Source: Mangrovibacter phragmitis
Lineage (GTDB): Bacteria; Pseudomonadota; Gammaproteobacteria; Enterobacterales; Enterobacteriaceae
DNA: 64,000 bases
NCBI RefSeq assembly: GCF_001655675.1
Contig: NZ_LYRP01000001.1
Location: 1,213,691-1,277,690 of the forward strand
Reading direction: 5' to 3'
Numbering within the stretch: position 1 is the first letter of the stretch; each line of letters begins with the position of its first letter. A program made the position numbers and the translations under genes. The notes under the pieces are model-generated. The model searched no databases. It saw only the letters and a list, made by a program, of their open reading frames with translations, and had not been told where the DNA came from. Below are positions 18,859 through 29,055 of the stretch, piece after piece.

Positions 18859-19265
18859 TAACAACTCCCTTTGCCGTTTTAATTACCCTATACCGGCACA
18901 CCGCTAATTAGTTGCTTAATTACGCTCCCTGTGAACCGTCAATACACCGAAACCGGGTTTAACATGACCTGACAAATCAGGTGTTGGTGATATATTATTT
19001 ATATTTATAGTTCCGGGCAATAAATCATTCGCCACAATACATAATTAGCTGAATAATAATAAAACACCATAAAAAAAAGAGAAAAAAAGACACAAGAATA
19101 CAAATAAAGAGATTTTGAATGAAAACGATAAATATTCACATAAGGAAAGTGTCATGACAAACTGGCTACAATAGTTACTATGCCTGCCACTGGTTTCTCA
19201 TTACGCAGAACCGGGCAAAGTGAAGGAACAACAAAGTTTCCACGGCTTGCCATTTGGTGAATAAA
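18859..19265. other. AT-rich intergenic region upstream of pdeA
   Basis: About 400 bases, very AT-rich at 18990-19150. It must carry the pdeA promoter on the minus strand. An ACCGGGTTT-like motif recurs (18950, 19210), but I see no gene, RNA or regulator site that I can support. Confidence 0.35.
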
Positions 19266-19300
19266 AAAACACCTGTATCTCTAAGAGATACAGGTGTTTT
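19266..19300 (-). terminator. terminator of the tRNA-Ala operon
   Basis: AAAACACCTGTATCTC and GAGATACAGGTGTTTT form a perfect 16-base stem with a three-base loop. It lies 31 bases beyond the 3' end of the second tRNA-Ala on the minus strand, followed by a T-run (TTTTTTTAT) in that direction. Confidence 0.88.
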
Positions 19301-19331
19301 ATGTGCTCTGTTATACAGAGCCAAGGAATTT

Positions 19332-19407
<76 letters not shown>

Positions 19408-19467
19408 ACGATTTCAGGAAACAACGAGTGTTATATCCGCCAAATTAAGCGTAATACCAACATAAGT

Positions 19468-19543
<76 letters not shown>

Positions 19544-19576
19544 AATCCTGAACACGTTTCCGTGTTGACGGGCGGC

Positions 19577-19605
19577 ATGATATGCAACCCCTTGTCTGGT
19601 GTCAA
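19577..19605 (-). promoter_or_regulatory. promoter of the tRNA-Ala operon
   Basis: On the minus strand, TTGACA (19605-19600), a 17-base spacer and TATCAT (19582-19577), followed by the GC-rich discriminator GCCGCCC. A near-consensus sigma-70 promoter with a discriminator typical of stringently controlled stable RNA genes. Confidence 0.85.
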
Positions 19606-19769
19606 CGATGAAAAGGGGCATCCTGAATCAACCGCTGAAAAAGCCAGCAAATCAGACTTTTTTTTCGAGGTCGCCCCTGTTACAGGAATTCGAATCACAG
19701 AATCACGTTAAAGGATGCTATAAAATATTCATGTAATGCCAGGTTAACAGAAAAAACAAGGACATTGAG

Positions 19770-20132
19770 ATGCTCAAGGAACAGATAACGCCAGATAAGC
19801 TGGCTGTTGTGACCAGCTTTAACCGCCATATAATCAATACATCGGTAACTTCCTGTACGTGGCAAACCACTGCCTACCGGGCTGCGCAAAGCAGCAAGGG
19901 GGGTGTAAGCTGCACACAGCAACAGATACGGATTTTTTTGTTTAAACCCTCTCATCAATTCTCACTTTCTTCACTCGCGCGAGTGGTTAAAAACATCAGT
20001 GCAGTATTACTCCATAGTGTTGTCAGGTATCTCTCTCCGCCAAAGCAACTTCCTCGCCGTACATTATTGTTATCCAAAGTCCTTCATGATGTTGGGTGCC
20101 ATTTCGCAACAGGTGAGCAGGTGAGCCGATAA
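19770..20132 (+). CDS. yfeC: strongly diverged YfeC-like DUF1323 protein
   Basis: An open frame of 120 residues in the place of yfeC. Its start, MLKEQITPDKLAVVTSFNR then HIIN, aligns with E. coli YfeC (MFKEKMTPDELARLTGYSR then QTIN), and the alignment continues without a gap through W.TT and Q.R to a C-terminal V.LL....R.LSPP.Q......LLL block. The helix-turn-helix recognition region (KW.RK.GW in YfeC) is largely replaced (TSVTSCTW), so DNA binding is doubtful. AAGGA lies seven bases before the ATG, and the stop overlaps the next gene's start (TAATG), as expected of a coupled yfeC-yfeD pair. It may be a decaying gene kept open for coupling, or a protein with a changed role. Confidence 0.6.
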   Translation: MLKEQITPDKLAVVTSFNRHIINTSVTSCTWQTTAYRAAQSSKGGVSCTQQQIRIFLFKPSHQFSLSSLARVVKNISAVLLHSVVRYLSPPKQLPRRTLLLSKVLHDVGCHFATGEQVSR

Positions 20133-20524
20133 TGAATATATTTAAAAGCAAAATGACACCGGCAGAATTAGCGCAAATTGTAGGTTACCAGCCCCAGACC
20201 ATTAATAAATGGATCAAAAAGCATGGCTGGCAAACGTCACAAATTAAAGGAGTTAAAGGCGGGAAAGCACATGCGATACATATGACTCAGGAGGTACGTC
20301 GCTTTATGCTCAGCACCCGTAATTTGCGCCAGGCGGCAGAGCAACCGGAAACGATTCCTTTGTCACTTATTTCTGCAGAATCCCCACTGATGGATGATGA
20401 TTTTTTCAGTTCACAACTGATGTCAGTACTGCTTCAAATGTGTGAAGAAGAAAGGCGTTGTTTACTGTCCTTACTGGCGCGAGAAGGTATTTCTGGCATG
20501 CTGTCACGCCTGGCAATCCGGTAA
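20132..20524 (+). CDS. yfeD: DUF1323 DNA-binding protein YfeD
   Basis: A 130-residue protein (E. coli YfeD is 130 aa) of the DUF1323 family. The N-terminal part is a helix-turn-helix: SKMTPAELAQIVGYQPQT then INKWIKKHGW, then the family motif IKGVKGGKAHAIHMTQEVRRFM. The C-terminal helical part ends LLAREGISGMLSRLAIR, as in YfeC/YfeD. These are putative transcription regulators of unknown target. It starts inside the stop of the upstream yfeC-like gene (TAATG) and is convergent with gltX. Confidence 0.88.
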   Translation: MNIFKSKMTPAELAQIVGYQPQTINKWIKKHGWQTSQIKGVKGGKAHAIHMTQEVRRFMLSTRNLRQAAEQPETIPLSLISAESPLMDDDFFSSQLMSVLLQMCEEERRCLLSLLAREGISGMLSRLAIR

Positions 20525-20630
20525 TTCCCCAATGGCCGGTTTGTTCAGAGGGGCAGTTTAACTCTCTGGCTTACCTTTTTGTTGAAAGGCCGGACTACGC
20601 TTAAAGCAGCCCAGTAAAACATGTAAAACA

Positions 20631-20657
20631 AAAAAACCGGCTCTGTGAGCCGGTTTT
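20631..20657 (-). terminator. terminator of gltX
   Basis: AAAACCGGCTC and GAGCCGGTTTT pair across a TGT loop, and on the minus strand the stem is followed by a run of T. It lies just beyond the gltX stop and may also serve yfeD. Confidence 0.88.
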
Positions 20658-20678
20658 CACTAACCTGAGTACCAGTAA

Positions 20679-22094
20679 TTACTGCTGCGCTTCACGCTGT
20701 GCAATAAATTCCAGCGCTTGCTGAATACGCGCCAGACTACGGGTTTTACCAATAGCATGCACAGTCACGTCCAGTGCCGGAGATTGCCCCGCACCAGTGA
20801 CTGCTACACGCAAAGGCATCCCCACTTTCCCCATCCCCACTTCCAGTTCATCTGCCGTTGACTGAATAGCATGGTGAATATTTTCCGCAGTCCAGTCAGT
20901 AATTGCAGACAGTTTATTGCTAACCACTTCGAGTGGCTGGCGGGCAACCGGGCGCAGATGTTTCTTCGCAGCATCAGCATCAAATTCACTGAAATCTTCA
21001 TAGAAGTAACGGCAGCTTTCAGCAATTTCTTTCAGCGTTTTGCAACGCTCGCCCAGTAATTTCACCAGGTCAGCCAGTTGAGGACCAGTCTGAGTATTAA
21101 TATTTTGCTGTTCAATGTGCCATTGCAAATGTGTGGCAACATATTCAGCCGGTAACGTATTAATATAGTGGTGGTTCAGCCACAACAATTTGTCAGTGTT
21201 GAACGCACTGGCAGATTTACTTACCGCTTCCAGCGTGAACAGTTGTTTCATTTCATCAATAGTGAAAATCTCCTGATCACCATGCGCCCAGCCCAGGCGA
21301 ACCAGGTAGTTCAACAACGCTTCTGGCAGGTAACCTTCATCGCGGTACTGCATAACACTGACCGCGCCATGGCGTTTAGATAATTTTTTACCGTCATCAC
21401 CCAGAATCATAGAAACATGAGCGTACTCCGGCACGGGTGCTTTTAACGCTTTCAGGATGTTTATTTGACGTGGCGTATTGTTGATATGGTCTTCACCACG
21501 AATAACATGTGTAATCCCCATATCCCAGTCATCCACCACAACACAGAAGTTATAGGTCGGAGAACCATCGGTGCGGCGGATTATCAGATCATCAAGTTCC
21601 TGGTTGCTGAACTCGATAGGGCCACGAATTTTATCATTAAAGATAACGGAGCCTTCCTGCGGGTTAGCAAAACGCACGACATGGGGTTCATTTGCATCAT
21701 GGTGGGTGTGATCATGGCGGCAGCGCCCGTCATAACGTGGTTTATCACCATTTGCCATCTGTTCTTCGCGCAGTTTTTCCAGGCGCTCTTTAGAGCAATA
21801 GCATTTATATGCTGTCCCTTCTTCCAGCATTTCATCAATGACCTGGTTGTAACGGTCAAAACGTTTGGTCTGGTAGTACGGGCCTTCATCCCAGTCCAGG
21901 CTCAGCCAGTTCATTGCATCCATAATTGCATCGATAGCGGGCTGAGTGGAGCGTTCAAGGTCGGTATCTTCAATGCGCAGGACGAACTCGCCCCCCAGAT
22001 TACGGGCATAAAGCCAGGAATATAAGGCAGTACGGGCACCACCAACATGCAGGTAACCAGTTGGGCTTGGCGCAAAGCGGGTTTTGATTTTCAT
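20679..22094 (-). CDS. gltX: glutamyl-tRNA synthetase
   Basis: A 471-residue class I aminoacyl-tRNA synthetase, the same length as E. coli GltX. It charges tRNA-Glu with glutamate. The HIGH-type motif appears as [14 protein letters not shown] and the KMSKS-type motif as [10 protein letters not shown]. The zinc-binding segment [15 protein letters not shown]..(C,C,Y/C,C at about 98-127) is present. Divergent from the tRNA-Val/Lys operon, as in E. coli. Confidence 0.98.
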   Translation of the reverse strand: MKIKTRFAPSPTGYLHVGGARTALYSWLYARNLGGEFVLRIEDTDLERSTQPAIDAIMDAMNWLSLDWDEGPYYQTKRFDRYNQVIDEMLEEGTAYKCYCSKERLEKLREEQMANGDKPRYDGRCRHDHTHHDANEPHVVRFANPQEGSVIFNDKIRGPIEFSNQELDDLIIRRTDGSPTYNFCVVVDDWDMGITHVIRGEDHINNTPRQINILKALKAPVPEYAHVSMILGDDGKKLSKRHGAVSVMQYRDEGYLPEALLNYLVRLGWAHGDQEIFTIDEMKQLFTLEAVSKSASAFNTDKLLWLNHHYINTLPAEYVATHLQWHIEQQNINTQTGPQLADLVKLLGERCKTLKEIAESCRYFYEDFSEFDADAAKKHLRPVARQPLEVVSNKLSAITDWTAENIHHAIQSTADELEVGMGKVGMPLRVAVTGAGQSPALDVTVHAIGKTRSLARIQQALEFIAQREAQQ

Positions 22095-22307
22095 TAAGTG
22101 GCCTTAATACGTAAATATGCCGAAACACGGCAAATGCCGGGAAAACAAAGTGGGCAATATTCTACCACTGTATGCTGATTCCTCAATCCAGAGTCTGTCT
22201 GTGTGAACAGAAAGGTGACTTTTTGCTGGTTAATCTTATAAAAACGGGCATTTCGTCACCATGATGGCTAAATTTACGACGAACAAATAAAAACTTTAGA
22301 AAAGGCG

Positions 22308-22335
22308 TTGACTCATTTTGTTCTCTCCCTATAAT
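22308..22335 (+). promoter_or_regulatory. promoter of the tRNA-Val/Lys operon
   Basis: TTGACT (22308-22313), a 16-base spacer and TATAAT (22330-22335), followed by GCGACTCC. It lies 17 bases upstream of the first tRNA. Confidence 0.82.
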
Positions 22336-22352
22336 GCGACTCCACACAGCGG

Positions 22353-22428
22353 GGGTGATTAGCTCAGCTGGGAGAGCACCTCCCTTACAAGGAGGGGGTC
22401 GGCGGTTCGATCCCGTCATCACCCACCA
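22353..22428 (+). tRNA. valU: tRNA-Val (UAC), first copy
   Basis: 76 bases, CCA encoded, anticodon TAC in loop CTTACAA between CCTCC and GGAGG. Three identical copies precede tRNA-Lys, the E. coli valU-valX-valY-lysV order. Confidence 0.97.
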
Positions 22429-22471
22429 CTTTTGATGTGGTTCCCGCAGTGTAAAGCAAGAAATTGAGATT

Positions 22472-22547
22472 GGGTGATTAGCTCAGCTGGGAGAGCACCT
22501 CCCTTACAAGGAGGGGGTCGGCGGTTCGATCCCGTCATCACCCACCA
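22472..22547 (+). tRNA. valX: tRNA-Val (UAC), second copy
   Basis: Identical to the first copy. The leader GAGATT and trailer AATCTC are complementary and would lengthen the acceptor stem around a bulged ACC of the CCA end; a further pair AAATT/AATTT lies outside. Confidence 0.97.
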
Positions 22548-22593
22548 ATCTCACCAGCTGAATTTCTTGCAATGAAGTATGCAGTACCGAAGT

Positions 22594-22669
22594 GGGTGAT
22601 TAGCTCAGCTGGGAGAGCACCTCCCTTACAAGGAGGGGGTCGGCGGTTCGATCCCGTCATCACCCACCA
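22594..22669 (+). tRNA. valY: tRNA-Val (UAC), third copy
   Basis: Identical to the other two. Leader CCGAAGT and trailer ACTTCGG are complementary, again extending the acceptor stem past the CCA end; the trailer runs straight into tRNA-Lys four bases later. Confidence 0.97.
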
Positions 22670-22673
22670 CTTC

Positions 22674-22749
22674 GGGTCGTTAGCTCAGTTGGTAGAGCAG
22701 TTGACTTTTAATCAATTGGTCGCAGGTTCGAATCCTGCACGACCCACCA
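22674..22749 (+). tRNA. lysV: tRNA-Lys (UUU)
   Basis: 76 bases, CCA encoded, anticodon TTT in loop CTTTTAA between TTGA and TCAA. Last gene of the tRNA operon; a terminator follows seven bases later. Confidence 0.97.
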
Positions 22750-22999
22750 ATGTAGAAAGGCGCCCTAAAGGCGCCTTTTTGCTATGCGCAAAAAGTGCAG
22801 GATGAGAACCTGCAGCAGGTTCGAGCCGGGCGAAGCGAGACAACGTTGCCAACGGCAACGGCCCGCAGGGTGAGGCCAACGGCCGAATTATCCTGCACGA
22901 CCCACCCGAAATGCAGAAAGGGGACCTGAGGGCGCCTTTTTGCTATGTACAAAAAAGTGCAGGATGAGAACCTGCCGCAGGTTCGAGCCGAGCGAAGCG
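22732..22999 (+). repeat. tandem repeat derived from the tRNA-Lys 3' end and its terminator
   Basis: Two units about 158 bases apart. Unit 1 begins inside tRNA-Lys (ATCCTGCACGACCCACC, 22732-22748); unit 2 repeats that 17-mer exactly at 22890-22906. Both then carry (T/C)AGAAAGG, GGCGCCTTTTTGCTATG, AAAAAGTGCAGGATGAGAACC and GCAGGTTCGAGCC.GCGAAGCG. Unit 2 stops there. GTGCAGGATGAGAACCTGC is itself the reverse complement of the tRNA T-arm apart from the loop. In unit 2 the terminator stem is broken (GGGGAC instead of GGCGCC). Unit 1 also has a hairpin CGTTGCC-AAC-GGCAACG. The layout recalls the rtT repeats downstream of E. coli tyrT. Confidence 0.8.
22756..22780 (+). terminator. terminator of the tRNA-Val/Lys operon
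   Basis: GGCGCC-CTAAA-GGCGCC followed by TTTTT, seven bases after the tRNA-Lys CCA. A typical rho-independent terminator. Confidence 0.9.
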
Positions 23000-23121
23000 T
23001 AGTCGCTGAAATGTTCGCTGCCAGCTCCTGGTTTATTACTCCCCGGACTCATCCCATATCATCCTGTCAGTACAATCCGTATTATCATCAATAAAAAGGA
23101 TTCAGTCTGTCAGGAAAAACC

Positions 23122-24159
23122 ATGAGTAAATCCATAATCACGCTTAACGGGCTAAAAATTGTCATCATGCTGGGAATGATGGTTATCATCCTCGCCGGCG
23201 TGAGAATTGCCGCAGAAATAATTGTACCGTTCGTTCTGGCAATATTTATCGCCGTTATTCTCAACCCCGTCATCCAGTATATGGTGCGCTTACGGGTTCC
23301 AAGAGCGCTGGCTATTTTCACACTGATTTCGTTGATAATTTTTTTCGTCGTTGTGCTTCTGGCTTATTTGGGTACCACACTTAATGATTTGGCGCGCACC
23401 CTGCCCCGGTACCGCACTTCATTAGTGATACCTCTGCAAACCATTGAACCCTGGTTGCAGCGAGCCGGGATAAAAGTCTCTGTTGAGCAACTTATCAAAT
23501 ACATTGACCCTAATTCCGCCATGACATTTATTTCAACGTTGTTAACCCAGCTATCCAGTGCCATGACCAGTATATTTCTACTGTTACTGACAGTGGTGTT
23601 TATGCTGCTCGAAGCACCTCAGTTACCAACAAAACTGCAATATACCTTGTCGCGCCCCAGTGCTGGCATGGCTGCCATGCAACGCGCTATCGACAGCGTG
23701 TCTCATTATCTGGTGTTGAAAACAGCCATCAGCCTGCTGACCGGGTTAATCGTCTGGATTATGCTACTGGTGCTTGGTGTACAGTTCTCCTTTATTTGGG
23801 GTTTGCTGGCGATGGCGCTGAATTTCATTCCCAATATTGGCTCTGTGCTGGCAGCCATTCCGGCTATTTTGCAAGTACTGGTCTTCCAGGGAGTGTACGA
23901 TGCACTGACGGTTTTGGCAGGCTATATGGTGATTAACCTGGTTATCGGCAATATTCTCGAGCCGCGCATGATGGGGCGAGGGTTAGGTTTATCCACTTTG
24001 GTAGTATTTATGTCGTTGATCTTTTGGGGATGGTTACTGGGAGCTGTGGGGATGCTGCTCTCCGTGCCACTGACTATCGTGGTGAAAATTGCGCTCGAAC
24101 AGTCTGAAGGGGGCAAGCGCATTGCCATGCTGCTGAATGACGTACCGGACTATAAGTAA
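23122..24159 (+). CDS. tqsA: AI-2E family transporter TqsA
   Basis: A 345-residue polytopic membrane protein, orthologue of E. coli TqsA (YdgG, 344 aa), which exports autoinducer 2 and affects biofilm formation. The N-terminus [19 protein letters not shown], the AALEP-type motif [20 protein letters not shown] and [16 protein letters not shown] are nearly identical to the E. coli protein. Seven to eight membrane segments are visible. In E. coli the gene lies near 36 min; here it sits between the tRNA-Lys repeats and thiI, so it marks a synteny breakpoint. It converges on thiI. Confidence 0.95.
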   Translation: MSKSIITLNGLKIVIMLGMMVIILAGVRIAAEIIVPFVLAIFIAVILNPVIQYMVRLRVPRALAIFTLISLIIFFVVVLLAYLGTTLNDLARTLPRYRTSLVIPLQTIEPWLQRAGIKVSVEQLIKYIDPNSAMTFISTLLTQLSSAMTSIFLLLLTVVFMLLEAPQLPTKLQYTLSRPSAGMAAMQRAIDSVSHYLVLKTAISLLTGLIVWIMLLVLGVQFSFIWGLLAMALNFIPNIGSVLAAIPAILQVLVFQGVYDALTVLAGYMVINLVIGNILEPRMMGRGLGLSTLVVFMSLIFWGWLLGAVGMLLSVPLTIVVKIALEQSEGGKRIAMLLNDVPDYK

Positions 24160-24166
24160 AATATGC

Positions 24167-24191
24167 CCCCTGGAGCAGAGCTTCAGGGGGT
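24167..24191. terminator. hairpin between tqsA and thiI
   Basis: CCCCCTGGAGC-AGA-GCTTCAGGGGG, an 11-base stem with one mismatch, between convergent genes. The downstream sequence is T/A-rich on both strands rather than a pure T-run. Confidence 0.65.
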
Positions 24192-24202
24192 TATATATGG
24201 GA

Positions 24203-25651
24203 TTACGGGCGGTATACTTTTACGTTCATAAAACCTTGTTCACGCAGATAAAGTGCCTGCAACCGGCTCATCACTCCGCGCTCGCACCACAACAAATAGT
24301 TTTTGCTCTGGTCGAGGTCACCGAATTTGGTGCTCAGTTTATAAAACGGCAGCGAAGCCACCTGTACGCCATCCACTGCGAAAGGTTTATCCTCCTGCTC
24401 ATCAACTGACCGAATATCCAGTAACACATCGTTTGGCCCAAAACCACTTACGGTCTCGACTTCAACCACGACTTCATCGGTTTGCGTGGCGATATCGCGA
24501 ATATCCATATTCACTGCATTCTCTACCACCTGGTCGAGGATGCTGAAATCAAAATGAGCTTCTTCCGCCTCAATTTTCGCTTTCACGGCTTTTACTGTGG
24601 GGCTTTTGGAGATAACACCGCAGTATTCAGGCATGGTACGGGCAAAATCTTCAGTACCAATTTCACGCGCCAAATCGATAATGTGTTCTTTATCCCAGGA
24701 GATAAGCGGGCGCAGTACCAGCGTGTCGCTTACATTGTCGATAAGCCGCAAGTTAGTCAGGGTCTGGCTCGATACCTGCCCCAGCGCTTCACCTGTTACA
24801 ATCGCCTGAACACCGTAGCGCTCCGCGACTTTGGATGCGGCGCGCACCATCATACGTTTCAGTACCACGCCCATCTGGCCGTCATCCACTTTTTCAAGGA
24901 TTTCGCCCACAACCGGCTCAAAGTTAATCGCGACAAAACGTACACGGTGCGAACTGCCGAAGCGGTTCCACAAGTAGTGCGCTACCTGGCGAACCCCAAT
25001 TTCATGGGCCGCGCCACCAAGGTTAAAGAAGCAGTAATGCACCCGGCAACCACGGCGCATCAGCATATAGCTGGATACACCTGAATCAAAACCACCTGAA
25101 ATCAGTGACAACACATCTTCCTGGGTACCAATGGGGAAGCCGCCAATCCCTTCATAGCGCCCTTCAACAACCAACAGCCTGTCGTCTTCAATTTCCAGGT
25201 TGACCGTCACATCGGGGTTCGTCAACTTCACTTTAGCTGATTCGATGTGCTGATTCAGCCCACCGCCAACATAGCGCTCAACCTCAATAGAGCTGAACGA
25301 ATGTTTGCCACGACGTTTAACCCGAACACAAAATGTTTTATTTTCCAGTTGGGAGCGGTAACGTTCGAGAGTCTGCTCGAAAATATTGTGCATGTCGGTG
25401 AACGGCAGGTCTTCCACTTCAAGAATATGGTGGATACCAGGAATACGGGTCAGCGCATCACGAATTGTTTCGCGTTGTGTTTCGTCTTTCGCGCGAACAA
25501 TGATGTGGTCCCAGTGGCGGACAACAGCAAGGTCTTCATCATAATGCTTGAGAACGTTACGGATGTTTCCGGTCAGAATCTTAATGAAGCGCAACCGCAC
25601 AGATTGGCTTTTGATGGTGATTTCCGGGAACAATTTAATGATAAACTTCAT
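24203..25651 (-). CDS. thiI: tRNA 4-thiouridine synthase / thiamine sulfurtransferase ThiI
   Basis: A 482-residue protein, same length as E. coli ThiI. It adenylates and thiolates U8 of tRNA and passes sulfur to ThiS for the thiazole of thiamine. It has an N-terminal ferredoxin-like domain and THUMP (to about residue 165), a PP-loop ATPase domain with [13 protein letters not shown], and a C-terminal rhodanese domain with the catalytic cysteine in [13 protein letters not shown] start at the ATG at 25651 because [19 protein letters not shown] is the E. coli N-terminus; the frame is open a further 39 codons upstream but without similarity. It is divergent from xseB-ispA-dxs. Confidence 0.96.
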   Translation of the reverse strand: MKFIIKLFPEITIKSQSVRLRFIKILTGNIRNVLKHYDEDLAVVRHWDHIIVRAKDETQRETIRDALTRIPGIHHILEVEDLPFTDMHNIFEQTLERYRSQLENKTFCVRVKRRGKHSFSSIEVERYVGGGLNQHIESAKVKLTNPDVTVNLEIEDDRLLVVEGRYEGIGGFPIGTQEDVLSLISGGFDSGVSSYMLMRRGCRVHYCFFNLGGAAHEIGVRQVAHYLWNRFGSSHRVRFVAINFEPVVGEILEKVDDGQMGVVLKRMMVRAASKVAERYGVQAIVTGEALGQVSSQTLTNLRLIDNVSDTLVLRPLISWDKEHIIDLAREIGTEDFARTMPEYCGVISKSPTVKAVKAKIEAEEAHFDFSILDQVVENAVNMDIRDIATQTDEVVVEVETVSGFGPNDVLLDIRSVDEQEDKPFAVDGVQVASLPFYKLSTKFGDLDQSKNYLLWCERGVMSRLQALYLREQGFMNVKVYRP

Positions 25652-25861
25652 GGCGGCAAGGATTCGTTGGTCAGCCTGCATACGCGGGCAGGAAAATGAA
25701 GTACTGCTGGCGAAAGGCCAGCATCCGAAAGCGCGACAGTATATCACCATCATTGTGAAACTGCGCACATAACCTGGCCTGGATACATTATTTGCTTATC
25801 ATTTTTACTCCGCTACCATGTGGCGTAGTAAAGATGACTTAATCAGGAAGCTGTATTCGCT

Positions 25862-26104
25862 ATGCCGAAGAAAAATGAACAACCCGCCAGTTTTGAAACG
25901 GCGCTACAAGAACTGGAAACCATTGTTTCTCGCCTGGAAAATGGCGAACTGCCACTGGAAGACGCGCTCAACGAGTTTGAGCGTGGTGTACAACTTGCCC
26001 GCCAGGGCCAGCAAAAATTACAGCAGGCTGAGCAGCGCGTACAAATTTTACTCTCGGAAAGTGAAAACGCACCGTTAACTCCTTTCAAGCCGGATGCCGA
26101 ATAA
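25862..26104 (+). CDS. xseB: exodeoxyribonuclease VII small subunit
   Basis: An 80-residue, mostly helical protein ([39 protein letters not shown]), same length as E. coli XseB. It forms exonuclease VII with the large subunit XseA, encoded elsewhere. First gene of the xseB-ispA-dxs-yajO operon; ispA starts two bases after its stop. Confidence 0.96.
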   Translation: MPKKNEQPASFETALQELETIVSRLENGELPLEDALNEFERGVQLARQGQQKLQQAEQRVQILLSESENAPLTPFKPDAE

Positions 26105-26106
26105 CA

Positions 26107-27006
26107 ATGGATTTTAATCAGCTGTTAACTGTGTATGCATCCCGGGCAAATACGGCAATAGCCGGTTTTATCAGCACACTGCCTTTTCAGGACTCTGCGC
26201 TGGTTGGCGCTATGGAATATGGCGCACTGCTCGGGGGTAAGCGCCTGCGCCCTTTCCTGGTTTATGCCACCGGGCAGATGCTGGGGATGCCACTCAGTGT
26301 TCTGGATACGCCTGCTGCAGCCATTGAATGTATCCACGCTTACTCATTGATCCATGATGATCTGCCAGCCATGGATGATGACGATCTGCGCCGTGGGCAA
26401 CCAACCTGCCATATCCGCTTTGGTGAGGCAACAGCCATTCTCGCGGGTGATGCCCTGCAAACCCTGGCTTTTGCTATCCTGAGTGATACCGCTATGCCCG
26501 GTGTTTCTGATGCTTCCCGGGTGGCAATGCTCCGTGAACTGGCCGGAGCCAGTGGCGCGGCAGGAATGTGCGCAGGCCAGGCACTGGATCTTGAAGCAGA
26601 AGGTAAACATGTTGATTTGGCTGCACTTGAGTGCATTCATCGCCATAAAACTGGGGCGCTGATTCGCGCGGCGGTGCGCCTTGGTGCGCTGAGTGCCGGT
26701 GAAAAAGGGGTTGCGGCATTACCTTTACTGAGCCAGTTTTCAGACAATATCGGGCTTGCTTTCCAGGTCCAGGATGACATTCTGGATGTCATAGGTGATA
26801 CCGCAACGCTTGGAAAACGCCAGGGTGCAGATATACACCTGGGTAAAAGCACCTACCCGGCTTTACTTGGGCTTGAGCAGGCACAGGCCCGGGCACATGA
26901 ATTGTGTACTCAGGCACTTGAGGCCCTGGACGGGTTACGTGAACAACACCTGGATACACAGCCGCTGGAAGCACTTGCACATTTTATCATTCAAAGGGAT
27001 AAGTAA
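26107..27006 (+). CDS. ispA: farnesyl diphosphate synthase
   Basis: A 299-residue short-chain isoprenyl diphosphate synthase, same length as E. coli IspA. It condenses IPP with DMAPP and then GPP to farnesyl diphosphate. Both Asp-rich motifs are present: DDLPAMDDDDLRRG (first) and DDILD (second), with GGKRLRPFL at the IPP site. Between xseB and dxs as in E. coli. Confidence 0.97.
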   Translation: MDFNQLLTVYASRANTAIAGFISTLPFQDSALVGAMEYGALLGGKRLRPFLVYATGQMLGMPLSVLDTPAAAIECIHAYSLIHDDLPAMDDDDLRRGQPTCHIRFGEATAILAGDALQTLAFAILSDTAMPGVSDASRVAMLRELAGASGAAGMCAGQALDLEAEGKHVDLAALECIHRHKTGALIRAAVRLGALSAGEKGVAALPLLSQFSDNIGLAFQVQDDILDVIGDTATLGKRQGADIHLGKSTYPALLGLEQAQARAHELCTQALEALDGLREQHLDTQPLEALAHFIIQRDK

Positions 27007-27116
27007 ACACCGGGTTAGCATGATGTAAACACATGCTGGATGCGGGATAATATCTCTTACCGGGAGGATACCGCCAGGCGGCATCCTGTTTCCCATTATT
27101 ACCATACGAGTCTCTG

Positions 27117-28979
27117 ATGAGTTTTGATATTGCCAAATACCCGACCCTGGCGCTGGTTGACTCCCCGCAAGAGTTACGGCTGTTACCACGCGAAAGTCTG
27201 CCCAAAGTGTGCGATGAATTACGCCGTTACCTGTTGGATAGTGTCAGCCGCTCCAGTGGGCACTTTGCTTCGGGCCTGGGTACCATTGAGCTGACAGTGG
27301 CTCTGCACTATGTCTATAACACACCGTTTGATCAGTTGATTTGGGATGTCGGGCACCAGGCATATCCACATAAAATTATCACTGGCCGCCGGGATAATAT
27401 TGGCACCATTCGTCAGAAAGATGGGCTGCACCCTTTCCCGTGGCGCGAAGAGAGTGAATACGATGTGTTAAGTGTCGGGCATTCATCCACTTCTATTAGT
27501 GCCGGGCTGGGCGTTGCTGTCGCCGCAGAGAAAGAAGGCAAAGGTCGCCGTACTGTGTGTGTTATTGGCGATGGCGCCATCACCGCGGGTATGGCGTTTG
27601 AAGCGATGAACCACGCGGGTGACATCAAATCCGACATGCTGGTTATTCTCAATGATAACGAAATGTCGATTTCAGAAAACGTCGGCGCGCTGAATAACCA
27701 CCTTGCACAGTTGCTGTCTGGCAAGCTCTACTCCAGCCTGCGAGAAGGCGGTAAGAAAGTGTTCTCTGGTGTACCACCGATTAAAGAATTACTGAAACGC
27801 ACTGAAGAACATATTAAAGGCATGGTGGTTCCCGGGACGTTGTTTGAAGAACTGGGCTTTAACTATATTGGCCCGGTTGACGGCCATGATGTGGCAGGGT
27901 TGGTGAGTACCCTGAAAAATATGCGCAGCCTGAAAGGGCCGCAATTTCTGCATATCATGACCAAGAAAGGTCGGGGTTACGCACCGGCTGAAAAAGATCC
28001 CATTTCATTTCATGCGGTACCTAAATTCGATCCGCAAAGCGGCACCCTGCCGAAAGCAACAGCCGCGCAGCCCAGCTATTCGAAAATCTTTGGTAACTGG
28101 TTGTGCGAAACAGCCAAACAGGATGACAAGCTGATGGCGATTACGCCAGCTATGCGGGAGGGTTCCGGTATGGTCGAATTCTCTCGCCAGTATCCTGACC
28201 AGTATTTTGATGTCGCCATTGCTGAACAGCACGCCGTTACTTTTGCGGCAGGCCTGGCAATTGGTGGTTATAACCCGGTCGTCGCCATTTACTCGACATT
28301 TTTACAGCGCGCTTACGACCAGTTGATTCATGATGTCGCCATTCAGAAACTGCCGGTACTGTTCGCTATAGACCGGGCCGGTATTGTTGGGGCAGATGGC
28401 CCAACGCATCAGGGTGCATTTGACCTCAGTTTCCTGCGCTGTATTCCGGGCATGGTTATTATGGCGCCGAGTGATGAAAACGAATGCCGCCTGATGCTGC
28501 ACACGGGCTACCACTACAAAGACGGGCCGTCTGCGGTGCGCTATCCGCGTGGTAATGCGCGGGGTGTCCCACTTACACCGCTGGAAGTGCTGCCTTTAGG
28601 TAAAGGCCGCCTGTTACAGGAAGGCCAGGATATTGCGATTCTGAACTTTGGCACACTGTTGCCAGAGGCTGAACAGGCTGCGCAGGCGTTGAATGCCACC
28701 CTGGTGGATATGCGCTTTGTGAAACCCCTGGACGAAAGCCTGATTCTGGAAATGGTAAGCCGCCATTCCGCACTGGTCACACTGGAGGAAAACGCGGTGA
28801 TGGGTGGTGCCGGGAGTGGGGTTAATGACGTTCTGATGGCACACCGCAAACCAGTTCCAGTTCTGAACCTTGGGCTGCCAGATACTTTTATTCCCCAGGC
28901 GACACAGGATGAAGCCCGTAGTGCTCTTGGCCTTGATGGCCCGGGAATTACGCAGCGCATCCGTGAATGGCTCGGATAA
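27117..28979 (+). CDS. dxs: 1-deoxy-D-xylulose-5-phosphate synthase
   Basis: A 620-residue ThDP-dependent transketolase-like enzyme, same length as E. coli Dxs, making DXP from pyruvate and glyceraldehyde 3-phosphate for the MEP isoprenoid pathway and for thiamine and pyridoxal synthesis. The ThDP motif [18 protein letters not shown], the [12 protein letters not shown] histidine and the transketolase motif [18 protein letters not shown] are intact. The 110 bases after ispA may carry an extra promoter. The co-located thiI and thiL genes also serve thiamine. Confidence 0.97.
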   Translation: MSFDIAKYPTLALVDSPQELRLLPRESLPKVCDELRRYLLDSVSRSSGHFASGLGTIELTVALHYVYNTPFDQLIWDVGHQAYPHKIITGRRDNIGTIRQKDGLHPFPWREESEYDVLSVGHSSTSISAGLGVAVAAEKEGKGRRTVCVIGDGAITAGMAFEAMNHAGDIKSDMLVILNDNEMSISENVGALNNHLAQLLSGKLYSSLREGGKKVFSGVPPIKELLKRTEEHIKGMVVPGTLFEELGFNYIGPVDGHDVAGLVSTLKNMRSLKGPQFLHIMTKKGRGYAPAEKDPISFHAVPKFDPQSGTLPKATAAQPSYSKIFGNWLCETAKQDDKLMAITPAMREGSGMVEFSRQYPDQYFDVAIAEQHAVTFAAGLAIGGYNPVVAIYSTFLQRAYDQLIHDVAIQKLPVLFAIDRAGIVGADGPTHQGAFDLSFLRCIPGMVIMAPSDENECRLMLHTGYHYKDGPSAVRYPRGNARGVPLTPLEVLPLGKGRLLQEGQDIAILNFGTLLPEAEQAAQALNATLVDMRFVKPLDESLILEMVSRHSALVTLEENAVMGGAGSGVNDVLMAHRKPVPVLNLGLPDTFIPQATQDEARSALGLDGPGITQRIREWLG

Positions 28980-29055
28980 AACTATCTTTTACTTCTCCTC
29001 TTTCCTCTCCTGCTATGCTTAAAGCAAACTTTTTTCTCATTGCAGGAGAGGAGTC

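Noticed and set aside
22572..22805. Plus-strand frame through tRNA-Val and tRNA-Lys
   Set aside because: It covers tRNA genes and the terminator; not a protein gene.
22674..23121. Integrated element or attachment site at tRNA-Lys
   Set aside because: A repeat of the tRNA 3' end is present, but there is no integrase and the genes that follow are core chromosome genes.
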